In this document: positions 26,018 through 34,681 of the stretch, one piece after another | Position numbering within the stretch: position 1 is the stretch's first letter | Layout of the letters: the number at the start of each line of letters is the position of its first letter | Assembly (NCBI GenBank): GCA_902612345.1 | Contig: CACMDE010000007.1 | Span: 1-64,000, forward strand | Origin: an uncultured Pelagibacteraceae bacterium | Lineage (GTDB): Bacteria > Pseudomonadota > Alphaproteobacteria > Pelagibacterales > Pelagibacteraceae | Reading direction: 5' to 3' | Length of the DNA stretch: 64,000 nt | Position numbers and translations under genes: made by a program | The notes under the pieces: generated by a model | Seen by the model: the letters and a program-made list of their open reading frames with translations, nothing else | Told to the model about the DNA's origin: nothing | Databases searched by the model: none

Positions 26018-26694
26018 TTTTTATATGTTTCAGAGACTAATTGAGCAATGATTGATAGGGCTATTTCAGGTGCAGATTTTCCTCCTAATTTAATTCCAAT
26101 CGGTCCATGTATTAAATTAATTTGTTCACTTGTAAACCCTGATTCTTTTAATCTTTGACATCTATTTTCGTGAGTTTTTTTACTTCCAAGCGCGCCTATG
26201 TAATAAAACTTTTTATTTAAAGCATGTTGTAATGCTGGATCATCTATTTTTGGATCATGTGTTAAAGCAATTAATGCAGTATTTTCATTAGTCTCAATTT
26301 CTTTAAACGCTTCAACAGGCCATTTATTTACTATTTTCAAATCAGGAAATCTTTGTGAAGTTGCAAAGTATCCCCTAGGATCAATTATAGAAATTTCAAA
26401 ATTCAAACTCTTTGCAAAATCAACTAAATATTGAGCGATGTGAACGGCACCAATAATTATTACTTTTATTGGTCTTATATATGTTTCAACAAAAATATCT
26501 GAGTTTTCAATAATTCCATTTTTTTTTGACTTAAAAAAATTTTCTACTTCTTTTTGAAATTTGTCAAAATCTCCAGATAATTTTTGTCCAGGTTCATACA
26601 CTTGGCTTTCACCATTTTTAAGATTTGTAACTATTGCAAACTCTACTTTTGAGGATTTATTTTTAATGATTTGTTCTAATGTTTTTATATTCAT
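26014..26694 (-). CDS. XdhC/CoxI family protein, C-terminal Rossmann half
   Basis: I chose the ATG at 26694, which overlaps the stop of the N-terminal-half gene (TAATG); a longer frame upstream overlaps that gene out of frame and is not credible. The 226-residue protein carries the XdhC_C Rossmann domain: KVIIIGAVHIAQYL, IIDPRGYFA, ALTHDPKIDD, YIGALGSKKTH and a final GPIGIKLGGKSAPEIA. XdhC proteins bind and sulfurate the Mo cofactor for insertion into xanthine-dehydrogenase-type enzymes. Here the two halves are separate, tightly coupled genes in the cox cluster. Confidence 0.88.
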   Translation of the reverse strand: MNIKTLEQIIKNKSSKVEFAIVTNLKNGESQVYEPGQKLSGDFDKFQKEVENFFKSKKNGIIENSDIFVETYIRPIKVIIIGAVHIAQYLVDFAKSLNFEISIIDPRGYFATSQRFPDLKIVNKWPVEAFKEIETNENTALIALTHDPKIDDPALQHALNKKFYYIGALGSKKTHENRCQRLKESGFTSEQINLIHGPIGIKLGGKSAPEIALSIIAQLVSETYKK

Positions 26695-27023
26695 TAGTTT
26701 ACTTGTTCCAGATAAACTGCAATTTCTCCACCACAGGCGAGTCCAACTTCCCAAGCACTTTCATTAGAAACTTTAAATTCAATTTTTTTACATGCTTTGT
26801 TTTCTTTAATTAAATCTATACATTCTCTAACAACTGCAGTTTCTACACATCCGCCAGAAACTGATCCTGAAAAATCTCCATTTTCGTTTACTATCATTCG
26901 ACTTCCAACTTGTCTTGGTGAAGATCCCCATGTTTGAATTACAGTTGCTAAAACTACTTTTTGATTGGTTTTGATCCAATCTAATGCCTCATCTAAAATT
27001 TTCTCATCAAATGAATTTCTCAT
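26694..27023 (-). CDS. XdhC/CoxI family protein, N-terminal half
   Basis: This 109-residue protein carries the XdhC_CoxI N-terminal domain: VVLATVIQTWGSSPRQVGSR, GSVSGGCVETAVV, which contains the conserved Gly-Gly-Cys cofactor site, and GLACGGEIAVYLE. Together with the following gene it makes the XdhC-type maturation factor that delivers sulfurated Mo cofactor to CoxL. It overlaps that gene by 1 nt and starts 21 bp after coxM. Confidence 0.88.
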   Translation of the reverse strand: MRNSFDEKILDEALDWIKTNQKVVLATVIQTWGSSPRQVGSRMIVNENGDFSGSVSGGCVETAVVRECIDLIKENKACKKIEFKVSNESAWEVGLACGGEIAVYLEQVN

Positions 27024-27044
27024 CTGATAAAATATAATTCTTAT

Positions 27045-27830
27045 CTAACAAGCATCAACGGCTTTTTTAGCCTGAGTTACAACTAAACTAGCTCTATATT
27101 CTGCTGAAGCATGAATATCTGAGTTCATATCTGAACTATCTAGTTCCATATTTTGAATAGATGTCGAAGAGAAGCTATTAGAAAGTGCTTTTGATAAATC
27201 CTTATCATTATACACACAAGGTTTTGCTCCTGTTACTGCAACATTAACATCTTTTTTATGCTTAGCAACATAAACCCCTACTACAGCATATCTTGATGCA
27301 GGATTTGGATGTTTTTGATAGCTAGACTTTTCTGGTATTTGAAATTCTATAGCCTCAATAAGTTCACCTTTTTTTAAAGCAGTTTCAAACATACCTTTGA
27401 AAAATTTTGAAGCCTCAATCTTTCTATCACTTGTATGGATAGTTGCATTTAATGCAATACAAGCTGATGGGTAATCAGCTGACGGATCATTGTTTGCAAC
27501 CGAACCACCAATTGTTCCTCTATTTCTTACTTGAGGATCGCCTATGCCCTCAGCTAAATTAGCAAGAGAAGGTATAGCTTTTTTTACTTCTTTTGAATTC
27601 GCAACTTCTACATGTTTTGTAGTTGCTCCAATCGTAACTGATTTTCCACTAACCTTAATACCTGATAGTTTTTTTATATTTTTTATATCAATTAAATCTT
27701 TGTAGGAAGCCAACCCTAATTTCATTGAAGGAATTGTTGTCATTCCTCCTGCTAAAAAAGCAGAGTTTGATGATGATAATTTTGAAGCTTCCTTGCTGTC
27801 TTTCGCTGAATGATAATTAAAATCTTTCAT
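27045..27830 (-). CDS. coxM: CoxM-like FAD subunit of a form II CO-dehydrogenase-family enzyme
   Basis: This 261-residue flavoprotein subunit has two FAD-binding motifs, FLAGGMTTIPSMKLG near 26-40 and TIGGSVANNDPSADYP near 106-121, preceded by GDPQVRNRG. It accepts electrons from the 2Fe-2S subunit. It is encoded after coxL with a good GGAGGAA ribosome-binding site. The S-L-M gene order matches form II (not form I M-S-L) cox clusters. Confidence 0.9.
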   Translation of the reverse strand: MKDFNYHSAKDSKEASKLSSSNSAFLAGGMTTIPSMKLGLASYKDLIDIKNIKKLSGIKVSGKSVTIGATTKHVEVANSKEVKKAIPSLANLAEGIGDPQVRNRGTIGGSVANNDPSADYPSACIALNATIHTSDRKIEASKFFKGMFETALKKGELIEAIEFQIPEKSSYQKHPNPASRYAVVGVYVAKHKKDVNVAVTGAKPCVYNDKDLSKALSNSFSSTSIQNMELDSSDMNSDIHASAEYRASLVVTQAKKAVDAC

Positions 27831-27837
27831 ATTCCTC

Positions 27838-30216
27838 CTAAGCCGCTTTTGAATTTGATTTTTTTAAGTTTTTACAAGCTTTCCAAACTTTCTCTGCAGT
27901 TGCTGGCATAGTTATTTCCTGTCCACCCAATGCATCTATAACCGCATTCATTACCGTCGGTGGTGCTGCGATTGCACCTGCTTCTCCACAACCCTTAACA
28001 CCTAACGGGTTTGTTGTTGCATGTGTACAAGTATATCCAATATTAAACTCTGGAAAATTATCTGCTCTAGGCATTGTATAATCCATGTATGAGCCTGTCA
28101 TCAATTGTCCAGTCTCATCATACTCAGCATTTTCATACAGAGCCTGACCAATACCCTGAGCTAAACCTCCATGAACCTGACCCTCAACGATCATTGGATT
28201 TATAATTCTTCCAAAATCATCACATGCTGTATATTTTTCAAGTTTAACCTCTCCAGTTTCTGGATCAATTTCAACTTCAGCAATATGAGTTCCTGCCGGA
28301 AAAGAAAAGTTTGAAGGATCAAAAAATGCGGTTTCCTTAAGACCTGGCTCTTCTCCTTCCGGTAAAGGAGATTTCATTTCATCTCTCACACCTGGTAGGT
28401 AACAAGCAAAAGCAATTTCGCCTATTGTTTTCTTCTTGTTTGATTTAGCTACGATGAATTCTCCATCTTTAAATTCAACATCCTCTGGACTTGCTTCTAA
28501 CATTTTTGCTGTAACTCTTTTTCCTTTTTCTACAATTTTTTTACAAGCATTAACAATAGCTATACCACCAACTGTAAGTGATCTAGAACCATATGTGCCC
28601 ATGCCAAATGTTCCTTTATCAGTATCTCCATGAACAATATCAATATTTTCTATTGGGACACCTAACTCATCAGCTGCAATTTGTGCAAATGTTGTTTGGT
28701 GACTTTGTCCATGACTGTGTGAGCCTGTATAAACTGTAACTTGGCCTGTTGGATTAAATCTTACCTCAGCAGATTCCCATAAGCCAACTCCACAACCTAA
28801 TGACATTACTGCTGCAGATGGTGCGATACCACACGCCTCAAAATAAGATGAAACTCCAATTCCTCTCAGTTTACCTTTTGAAGCTGAATCTTTTCTTCTT
28901 GCTTCAAAACCACTGTAGTCAGCCATTTGTTTGGCTTTTTCCATACCAGCAACATAATCTCCTGAGTCTACAGTATGAACTAAAGTTTGTTTAAACGGAA
29001 AAGATGTTGGAAAATTTTTTACTCTTAATTCGGTTTTATCTATCCCAAGTTCCATTGATGCTTTTTCAACTAATCTTTCAATTGTGTAAGTTGCTTCTGG
29101 TCTTCCCGCTCCTCTATAAGCATCGACAGGAGCTGTATTTGTAAAAACTGCTTTAACATTACTATATGCCGCGGGTATTTCATAAACACCTGTCGCACAA
29201 GGTCCAAATAAATAAGTAGGAGTTACTGTTCCAAAAACCCTTGCATATGCCCCTAAATTGGCAATTGTCTCATTTTTAAATCCTAAAAATTTACCATCAT
29301 TTGAAACAGCTAACTCAGCATGTGTAACATGATCTCTTCCATGAATATCAGTTAAAAAAGACTCTGATCTTTCAGCTACCCATTTAATTGCTCTATTAAT
29401 TTTTTTTGCTGCCCAGCTGCATACTATATCTTCGTTATAAACATTAATTTTTGATCCAAAACCTCCTCCAACATCTGGAGCGACTACTCTCAATTTATGT
29501 TCAGGCGAAACATTGCCAAAAGCAGACATGATTAGTCTAGACAAATGTGGATTTTGACTAGTAGTATATAAAGTTATTTCCTCTGAAGCTGAATTATAAT
29601 CAGCAAGACAAGCTCTAGGCTCCATTGCATTTGGAATTAATCTATTATTAATTATATCTATTGAAATTACCTTATCCGCTTTTTCAAAGGCTTCTTTAAC
29701 TTTTTGTCTATCACCAAGTAACCAATCAAAACATAAATTTTTATCTATACCTTCATGAATAGTATCTCCATTCATTGCATCTGCAGTACTAGTAACAGCT
29801 TTAAGCACTTTGTAATCAACTGAAACTTTTTCAGCGGCAGCTTTTGCTTCTTCTAAGCTCTCAGCTATAACGACAGCTACAGGATCACCAACAAAGTTAA
29901 CAATATCTTTTGCTAACGGAGGGTTAGCTGGGCACTTCATTTCTGTTCCATCTTCACTTCTAATCGCCCAACCAGCAATTAAACCTCCAATTTTGTCTTC
30001 GGCAATTTCAGATCCTGTCAAAATACTTACAACACCAGAAGATTTTTGTGCTTTTGAAATATCTAATTTTTTAATTTGAGCTCTTGCATGTGGAGATCTA
30101 ACAAAAATAGCATATGTTTGGTTTGCAAGGTTGATATCTGATGTATACCTTCCTTTTCCAGTTAAAAATCTTTTATCTTCTTTCCTCTCAACTCGTGAAC
30201 CAACTAAACTTGCCAT
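27838..30216 (-). CDS. coxL: CoxL-like molybdopterin subunit, form II (AYRGAGR type)
   Basis: This 792-residue xanthine-oxidase-family large subunit has VGSRVERKEDKRFLTGKGRY at the N-terminus, GGGFGSK at 250-256, the active-site loop AYRGAGR at 366-372, and the Mo-site Glu745 in GCGEAGAIAAPP. True CO-oxidising form I enzymes carry AYxCSFR with a Cys that binds copper. The AYRGAGR loop here marks form II, whose physiological substrate is uncertain. The enzyme hydroxylates a small molecule in the cytoplasm and passes electrons via CoxS and CoxM. Strong AGGAGG ribosome-binding site. Confidence 0.92.
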   Translation of the reverse strand: MASLVGSRVERKEDKRFLTGKGRYTSDINLANQTYAIFVRSPHARAQIKKLDISKAQKSSGVVSILTGSEIAEDKIGGLIAGWAIRSEDGTEMKCPANPPLAKDIVNFVGDPVAVVIAESLEEAKAAAEKVSVDYKVLKAVTSTADAMNGDTIHEGIDKNLCFDWLLGDRQKVKEAFEKADKVISIDIINNRLIPNAMEPRACLADYNSASEEITLYTTSQNPHLSRLIMSAFGNVSPEHKLRVVAPDVGGGFGSKINVYNEDIVCSWAAKKINRAIKWVAERSESFLTDIHGRDHVTHAELAVSNDGKFLGFKNETIANLGAYARVFGTVTPTYLFGPCATGVYEIPAAYSNVKAVFTNTAPVDAYRGAGRPEATYTIERLVEKASMELGIDKTELRVKNFPTSFPFKQTLVHTVDSGDYVAGMEKAKQMADYSGFEARRKDSASKGKLRGIGVSSYFEACGIAPSAAVMSLGCGVGLWESAEVRFNPTGQVTVYTGSHSHGQSHQTTFAQIAADELGVPIENIDIVHGDTDKGTFGMGTYGSRSLTVGGIAIVNACKKIVEKGKRVTAKMLEASPEDVEFKDGEFIVAKSNKKKTIGEIAFACYLPGVRDEMKSPLPEGEEPGLKETAFFDPSNFSFPAGTHIAEVEIDPETGEVKLEKYTACDDFGRIINPMIVEGQVHGGLAQGIGQALYENAEYDETGQLMTGSYMDYTMPRADNFPEFNIGYTCTHATTNPLGVKGCGEAGAIAAPPTVMNAVIDALGGQEITMPATAEKVWKACKNLKKSNSKAA

Positions 30217-30236
30217 TACTAAAACCTCCTAAATTA

Positions 30237-30698
30237 TTACATTTTTGTTGCTGCTTCTTTTACTGCTGCAACAATATTTTGATATCCAGTACATCTACAG
30301 ATATTACCTTCTAACCAATCTCTAATTTCTGTATCAGAAGGTTTTTTATTTTTTTGTAAAAGATCTACTGCACTCATAACCATGCCAGGTGTACAGAATC
30401 CACATTGTAAACCATGTAGCTTTTTGAATGCCTCTTGCATAGGATGCATTTTTCCATTTGTTGCTAATCCTTCAATTGTAGTAACTTTAGAACCATCAAT
30501 ATCAGCGGCTAATGCGGTACAACTTTTTAATGAGTTGCCATTTACATGAACCACACACGCTCCACATTGACTAGTATCACAACCAATATGTGTGCCAGTT
30601 AAATTTAGATGGTCTCTTAAAAATGTAGATAATAAAGTGCTATCTTGAACTTCTTTCTCAACTTTTTTACCGTTTATCTCAAGTGTAACTTTTCTCAT
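30237..30698 (-). CDS. coxS: CoxS-like 2Fe-2S subunit
   Basis: This 153-residue protein has two 2Fe-2S domains. The plant-type cluster is ligated by C40, C45, C48 and C60, and the helical cluster by C99, C102, C134 and C136 (CGFC and CRC). It carries electrons from the CoxL Mo site to FAD on CoxM. It starts the S-L-M gene set, 20 bp before coxL, with an AGGGGAA ribosome-binding site. The 100-bp region upstream, before coxG, is AT-rich and probably holds its promoter. Confidence 0.93.
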   Translation of the reverse strand: MRKVTLEINGKKVEKEVQDSTLLSTFLRDHLNLTGTHIGCDTSQCGACVVHVNGNSLKSCTALAADIDGSKVTTIEGLATNGKMHPMQEAFKKLHGLQCGFCTPGMVMSAVDLLQKNKKPSDTEIRDWLEGNICRCTGYQNIVAAVKEAATKM

Positions 30699-30801
30699 GC
30701 TTCCCCTTTACATAATTTATTACAATTATATTAGATTTAAACATTAAGAAGCTCTTTGTTCAACTCACTTATTAAAATAAATTCTAGTAAGAGTAGAAAA
30801 A

Positions 30802-31374
30802 TTAATTAATAAAAAACAATACAATCGCTGCTGAACCTACAATTATTCCCACAATTATGTAAATATATTTTTTTTCACTTTGGGTTTTTTTCTTTTCTTC
30901 ATCCAGGTTGGATTCATCTTTTTTAGCTTGAGGAGTTTCACGTGAAATCAGTTCTGAAAATTTACCAAAAAAAATATCAGCCATTTTTTTTGCTGTCATA
31001 TCTATCAATCGTGAACCAACTTGAGCGATTTTTCCACCAACCTGTGCGTCCACAGAATAAATTAATTTTGTTCCACCATCACTATCTTCTAATTTAACAT
31101 CAGCCTCTCCTTGTGCAAAACCAACTGGTGAGTTCCCTGAACCAGTTATTTTATAACTGTGCGGTGGTTTTAAGTTCTGTAATTCTATATCTCCACTAAA
31201 AGACGCGTTAAATGGACCTATTTTGTTAGTAGCTTTAGCTGAAAAATTCGTATTTGAATTCTTTATAAATTCATCACATCCAGGTATTGATTGTTTAAGG
31301 ATCTCAGGATCGTTTAAAGCTTCCCATACTTTTTCTTTTTTTAAATTGATTTGATATGAACCAGATAATTTCAT
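30802..31374 (-). CDS. coxG: CoxG-like SRPBCC protein with C-terminal membrane anchor
   Basis: I chose the ATG at 31374 (190 residues), not the TTG six codons upstream, because MKLSGSYQI is the family start. Residues 1-145 form the CoxG/SRPBCC domain: VWEALNDPEILKQSIPGC, GPFNASFSGDI, GSGNSPVGFAQGEAD and a VGGKIAQVGSR segment. A charged linker and one hydrophobic helix (about 169-189) follow. CoxG helps recruit CO dehydrogenase to the membrane in carboxidotrophs. It lies upstream of coxS on the same strand, separated by about 100 bp. Confidence 0.88.
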   Translation of the reverse strand: MKLSGSYQINLKKEKVWEALNDPEILKQSIPGCDEFIKNSNTNFSAKATNKIGPFNASFSGDIELQNLKPPHSYKITGSGNSPVGFAQGEADVKLEDSDGGTKLIYSVDAQVGGKIAQVGSRLIDMTAKKMADIFFGKFSELISRETPQAKKDESNLDEEKKKTQSEKKYIYIIVGIIVGSAAIVLFFIN

Positions 31375-31397
31375 AGAATAAACATATACCAATATTT

Positions 31398-31643
31398 ATG
31401 GATGAAAATACAAAAAAAGAATTACAATCTAAAGCATTTGAAAGACTTATAAATCATTTAAGGGACAGAAAAGATGTTCAAAACATTGATTTAATGAATT
31501 TGGCAGGATTTTGCAGAAATTGTTTATCGAAATGGTATCGTGAAGAAGCTAAAAAAAAAGGGATAGAAATTACTGACCCTGATGCAAGGGAGCATGTTTA
31601 TGGAATGCCCTACACTGAATGGAAAGAAAAGTATCAAAAATAA
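31398..31643 (+). CDS. DUF1244 family protein
   Basis: This 81-residue cytoplasmic protein matches the small proteobacterial DUF1244 family: AFERLINHLRDRKDVQNIDLM, the conserved FCRNCLSKWY with two cysteines, and REHVYGMPYTEWK. Function is unknown in the family; the Cys pair could bind a metal. The gene diverges from coxG across 23 bp and precedes an EamA transporter gene by 15 bp. Confidence 0.88.
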   Translation: MDENTKKELQSKAFERLINHLRDRKDVQNIDLMNLAGFCRNCLSKWYREEAKKKGIEITDPDAREHVYGMPYTEWKEKYQK

Positions 31644-31658
31644 ATATTTTTCTTTTTA

Positions 31659-32507
31659 ATGATTAGGTTATTTCCATTTATATTTATTTTACTTTGGTCG
31701 TCTGCATTTATTACAACAAAACCGATAGTAGATAATAGTGAGCCCTTCTCAGCTCTAGCTTTTAGATTTTTAATTGTAGCAATAGGTTTTTTAATTTTTT
31801 CATACTTAAGTAAAAAAGAAATTATAATTTCAAAAAAAAATTTAGCTGAGTCTCTATTAACAGGAGTATTATTTCACGGATTATATTTGGGTGGTGTTTT
31901 TTTTTCTATATCTAAGGGAATGCCGACGGGTATTGCAGCATTAATTGTAACACTACAACCAATTCTAACAAATATTTTTGCCGGTCCATTGCTAAATGAA
32001 AAAATTGGATGGAAACAATGGTTAGGGATTGCATTAGGATTTGTTGGGGCTGTTCTTGTGTTAGGTTTTGATATTGGTGAAAGTATTCCGGTCTCTGGAG
32101 CTGTGGCTACATTTATTGCTTTATTTGCAATTACAGGATCCACTATTTGGCAAAAAAAATTAAGTCAAAATGTTTCTCTACCAGTGAATAATATGTATCA
32201 AGCAATTGGAGGTTTTCTTTTTCATACATTAATAATTATATTCTTTGTAGAGCCTTATATAAATTTTAATACTACTTTTATTATTGCAATGGCTCATCAG
32301 ATTTTACTAGTTTCTTTTGGTGCATTTACAATATTAATGTTTCTTATTAAACATAATTCAGCAAGTAAAACTGTCTCTATATTTTTTCTAATACCTGCTA
32401 CCTCAGCTTTTATTGCTTGGTTATTTTTAAATGAAAGTTTAAGTTATATAGATATTTGTGGTTTTGTAATTGCCTCACTTGGTGTTTTTATTGCAACAAG
32501 AAAATAA
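31659..32507 (+). CDS. EamA-family (DMT) transporter
   Basis: This 282-residue membrane protein has about ten hydrophobic segments in two EamA repeats. The first opens with LLWSSAFITTKPIVDN and AFRFLIVA; the second has SGAVATFIALFAITGSTIWQKK. A late AWLFLNESLS motif is typical of the superfamily. Members export amino acids, purines or other metabolites; the substrate cannot be told. It ends 1 bp before the convergent moaB. Confidence 0.88.
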   Translation: MIRLFPFIFILLWSSAFITTKPIVDNSEPFSALAFRFLIVAIGFLIFSYLSKKEIIISKKNLAESLLTGVLFHGLYLGGVFFSISKGMPTGIAALIVTLQPILTNIFAGPLLNEKIGWKQWLGIALGFVGAVLVLGFDIGESIPVSGAVATFIALFAITGSTIWQKKLSQNVSLPVNNMYQAIGGFLFHTLIIIFFVEPYINFNTTFIIAMAHQILLVSFGAFTILMFLIKHNSASKTVSIFFLIPATSAFIAWLFLNESLSYIDICGFVIASLGVFIATRK

Positions 32508-32508
32508 A

Positions 32509-33009
32509 TTATTTTTCTTTAAGTCTAGGGAACAATTCTACAAAATTGCATGGTTTATGATTTACATCAAGCTGATGAACTAAAATTTTATCCCATGCAT
32601 CAGTAACTCCTCCTGATGAACCTGGTAATGCAAATATATATTTACCATTTGATAGAACTGCAGATGCTCTTGATTGGATTGATGAAGTTCCTACAGTTTC
32701 TAGACTTAAATATCTAAATATTTCACCAAATCCTGGTATATGCTTGTCCGCTATTTCATCCAATGCTTCAGGAGTAATATCTCTTCCCGTTAAACCAGTC
32801 CCACCTGTTGTAATTATCACATCTAAATCTTTTTTATTTGTCCAATCTTTTATAATAGTCTTAATATCTTCTTTGTTGTCTTTGCAAATTTTTCGTTCTA
32901 CTAAATTATGGTTAGCTTTCTTAATTTTCTCAACTAAGATATTTCCAGATTTATCAGTTTCTAATGTTCTGGTATCAGTAACCGTTAAAAGTGCTATATT
33001 TACAGACAT
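32509..33009 (-). CDS. moaB: MoaB/MogA-family molybdenum cofactor protein
   Basis: This 166-residue protein has the MoaB features LLTVTDTRTLETDKSG, ITTGGTGLTGRDITPEAL and FALPGSSGGVTDAW. MoaB/MogA proteins adenylylate molybdopterin before Mo insertion by MoeA. It belongs with the moa, mocA and xdhC genes nearby, though it is separated from them by two other genes. It starts 9 bp from the divergent TauE gene. Confidence 0.92.
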   Translation of the reverse strand: MSVNIALLTVTDTRTLETDKSGNILVEKIKKANHNLVERKICKDNKEDIKTIIKDWTNKKDLDVIITTGGTGLTGRDITPEALDEIADKHIPGFGEIFRYLSLETVGTSSIQSRASAVLSNGKYIFALPGSSGGVTDAWDKILVHQLDVNHKPCNFVELFPRLKEK

Positions 33010-33018
33010 AATTTATAA

Positions 33019-33762
33019 ATGATTATATTACCAATTTTATTTTTTGTTACAGCAATATTATATTCAAGTGTTGGTTTTGGCGGAGGATCAACATATCTTG
33101 CTTTGTTGCTCATATGGGAAATACCATATTATATCCTTCCAGTTATAGCGTTGGGATGCAATATAGTCGTAGTTTCTGGAAATTCTTTTAATTACATTAA
33201 AGCAGGAAACTTAAATTTCAAACTGTTAACACCGTATTTAATCGGATCTGTGCCTATGGCTTTTCTTGGAGGAACTTTAGAAATAGATAAATATATTTTT
33301 GAAATTTTATTATTCTTCGTACTTCTTGTTTCAGGTTTATTGTTACTATTTAATTTTAAATCTTATGATGACAATCATAATAAATATAAAGAAATAAAAT
33401 ATATATATTCATTGTTCATTGGATCTGTTATTGGCATCCTATCAGGAATCGTTGGTATTGGGGGAGGGATATTTTTAAGTCCTATATTATTTTTGTTAAA
33501 AGCTGGATTGCCAAAACATATAGTAACTTCCTCTTCAATATTTATACTTATTAATTCCTTCGCAGGTATTATTGGTCAATTAACTAAACCATATGTATTA
33601 AACAATGTTATAGAATATTGGTATTTATTATTTTTTGTACTGATTGGCGGTCAGGTTGGAAATTATCTAAATTTAAAAATTTTACCGACAAGATTTTTAG
33701 CGTTAATTACATCTTGTTTGGTAATTCTTGTGGCTGTAAGAATAGGTATTAAAATTATTTAA
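33019..33762 (+). CDS. TauE/SafE-family anion permease
   Basis: This 247-residue membrane protein has about eight hydrophobic segments. The paired family motifs are visible: YSSVGFGGGSTYLALLL at the start of the first half and GILSGIVGIGGGIFLSPILF at the start of the second. Members are implicated in export or uptake of sulfite, sulfoacetate and other organosulfur anions. It is encoded 1 bp before a homocysteine-methyltransferase-like gene, which hints at sulfur metabolism, but the ligand is unknown. Confidence 0.9.
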   Translation: MIILPILFFVTAILYSSVGFGGGSTYLALLLIWEIPYYILPVIALGCNIVVVSGNSFNYIKAGNLNFKLLTPYLIGSVPMAFLGGTLEIDKYIFEILLFFVLLVSGLLLLFNFKSYDDNHNKYKEIKYIYSLFIGSVIGILSGIVGIGGGIFLSPILFLLKAGLPKHIVTSSSIFILINSFAGIIGQLTKPYVLNNVIEYWYLLFFVLIGGQVGNYLNLKILPTRFLALITSCLVILVAVRIGIKII

Positions 33763-33763
33763 C

Positions 33764-34681
33764 ATGGATCTAGATTACTTTAAAAAAGTTAAAATACTCG
33801 ACGGAGGCCTGGGTCAAGAATTATTATCGAGAGGGTTAATTTCTAAGGGGACTCTATGGTCGACAAGTGCGGTTGTAGATGAAAAATATCATCAGTTGTT
33901 GATTGATGTTCATCTTTCTTTTATTGAGTCAGGTGCAGATGTAATTGTAACTAATAATTTTAGTAGTAGAAAATTTAGGTTAATTCAAAATAAAATTGAC
34001 CATAAATATAAATATATTAATGAGAAAGCTTGTGAATTAGCTAACAAAGCTAGAGAATTATCAAAAAAAAATATTTTAATAGCTGGGAGTCTTCCTCCAC
34101 AAAATGGTACTTATGTTGCTGATGAAAGAGATATTAGCAATATTAAAAAAGATTTTTATGAACAAGCAAAAATAATTCAACCATATGTTGATTTTTTTTA
34201 TTTAGATGTAATGTCAAGCGCTAAAGAAATTGAAGCTGCATGCGAAATTACTGAAAAAATGAACATGCCTGTTCTTGTTGGGTTGCACTTAAAAAAAAAT
34301 GGAAAATTAGTTTCAGGAGAAACTCCTTCTGAAATTGTAAAAAAATACAAAACAAACAATTGGTTAGGTTTAATAGGGGCGTGTATTTCCTTAGAAATAA
34401 TTAATGACAGTTGTACAGAAATGAAAAATTCCAAAATTCCATTTGGATTTAAAGCAAACCTTTGGAAAGTTGATGAACCAACTCCAGTTAATAGTTTTAA
34501 TAAAGCTGAACATAATGAAATAGGGCCAAACCCTAATGATGTTTTGGGTTGTAGAAATGAAATAACACCAAAAATTTTTTGTGATTTTGCCAAAAAAATA
34601 AAGGATAAAGGGGCGACTATTTTAGGTGGATGTTGTAATATAAATCCTTCTCATATAAAGGCATTAGCCTCTTTGAAATAA
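33764..34681 (+). CDS. Homocysteine S-methyltransferase family protein
   Basis: This 305-residue protein with the Pfam S-methyl_trans barrel has ILDGGLGQELLSRG at the N-terminus and zinc ligands C207 (IGACISLE) and C290-C291 (GGCCNINPSHI). It would transfer a methyl group from betaine, S-methylmethionine, DMSP or a similar donor to homocysteine, or remove methyl groups from a donor. It resembles the short BHMT/MmuM-like enzymes. It is 1 bp after the TauE-like gene, so likely co-transcribed. Donor unknown. No SAM riboswitch could fit upstream. Confidence 0.87.
   Translation: MDLDYFKKVKILDGGLGQELLSRGLISKGTLWSTSAVVDEKYHQLLIDVHLSFIESGADVIVTNNFSSRKFRLIQNKIDHKYKYINEKACELANKARELSKKNILIAGSLPPQNGTYVADERDISNIKKDFYEQAKIIQPYVDFFYLDVMSSAKEIEAACEITEKMNMPVLVGLHLKKNGKLVSGETPSEIVKKYKTNNWLGLIGACISLEIINDSCTEMKNSKIPFGFKANLWKVDEPTPVNSFNKAEHNEIGPNPNDVLGCRNEITPKIFCDFAKKIKDKGATILGGCCNINPSHIKALASLK

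Noticed and set aside
26695-26754. Longer N-terminus for the XdhC C-terminal-half gene
   Set aside because: The extra 20 residues lie out of frame inside the N-terminal-half gene, while the ATG at 26694 overlaps its stop in the common TAATG arrangement.
31375-31392. TTG start giving six extra residues on CoxG
   Set aside because: The conserved domain starts MKLSGSYQI at the ATG 31374; no ribosome-binding site supports the TTG.
34198-34593. 131-residue antisense open frame opposite the homocysteine methyltransferase gene
   Set aside because: The sense strand carries an intact family with zinc-ligand cysteines; the antisense product shows no domain or start signal.
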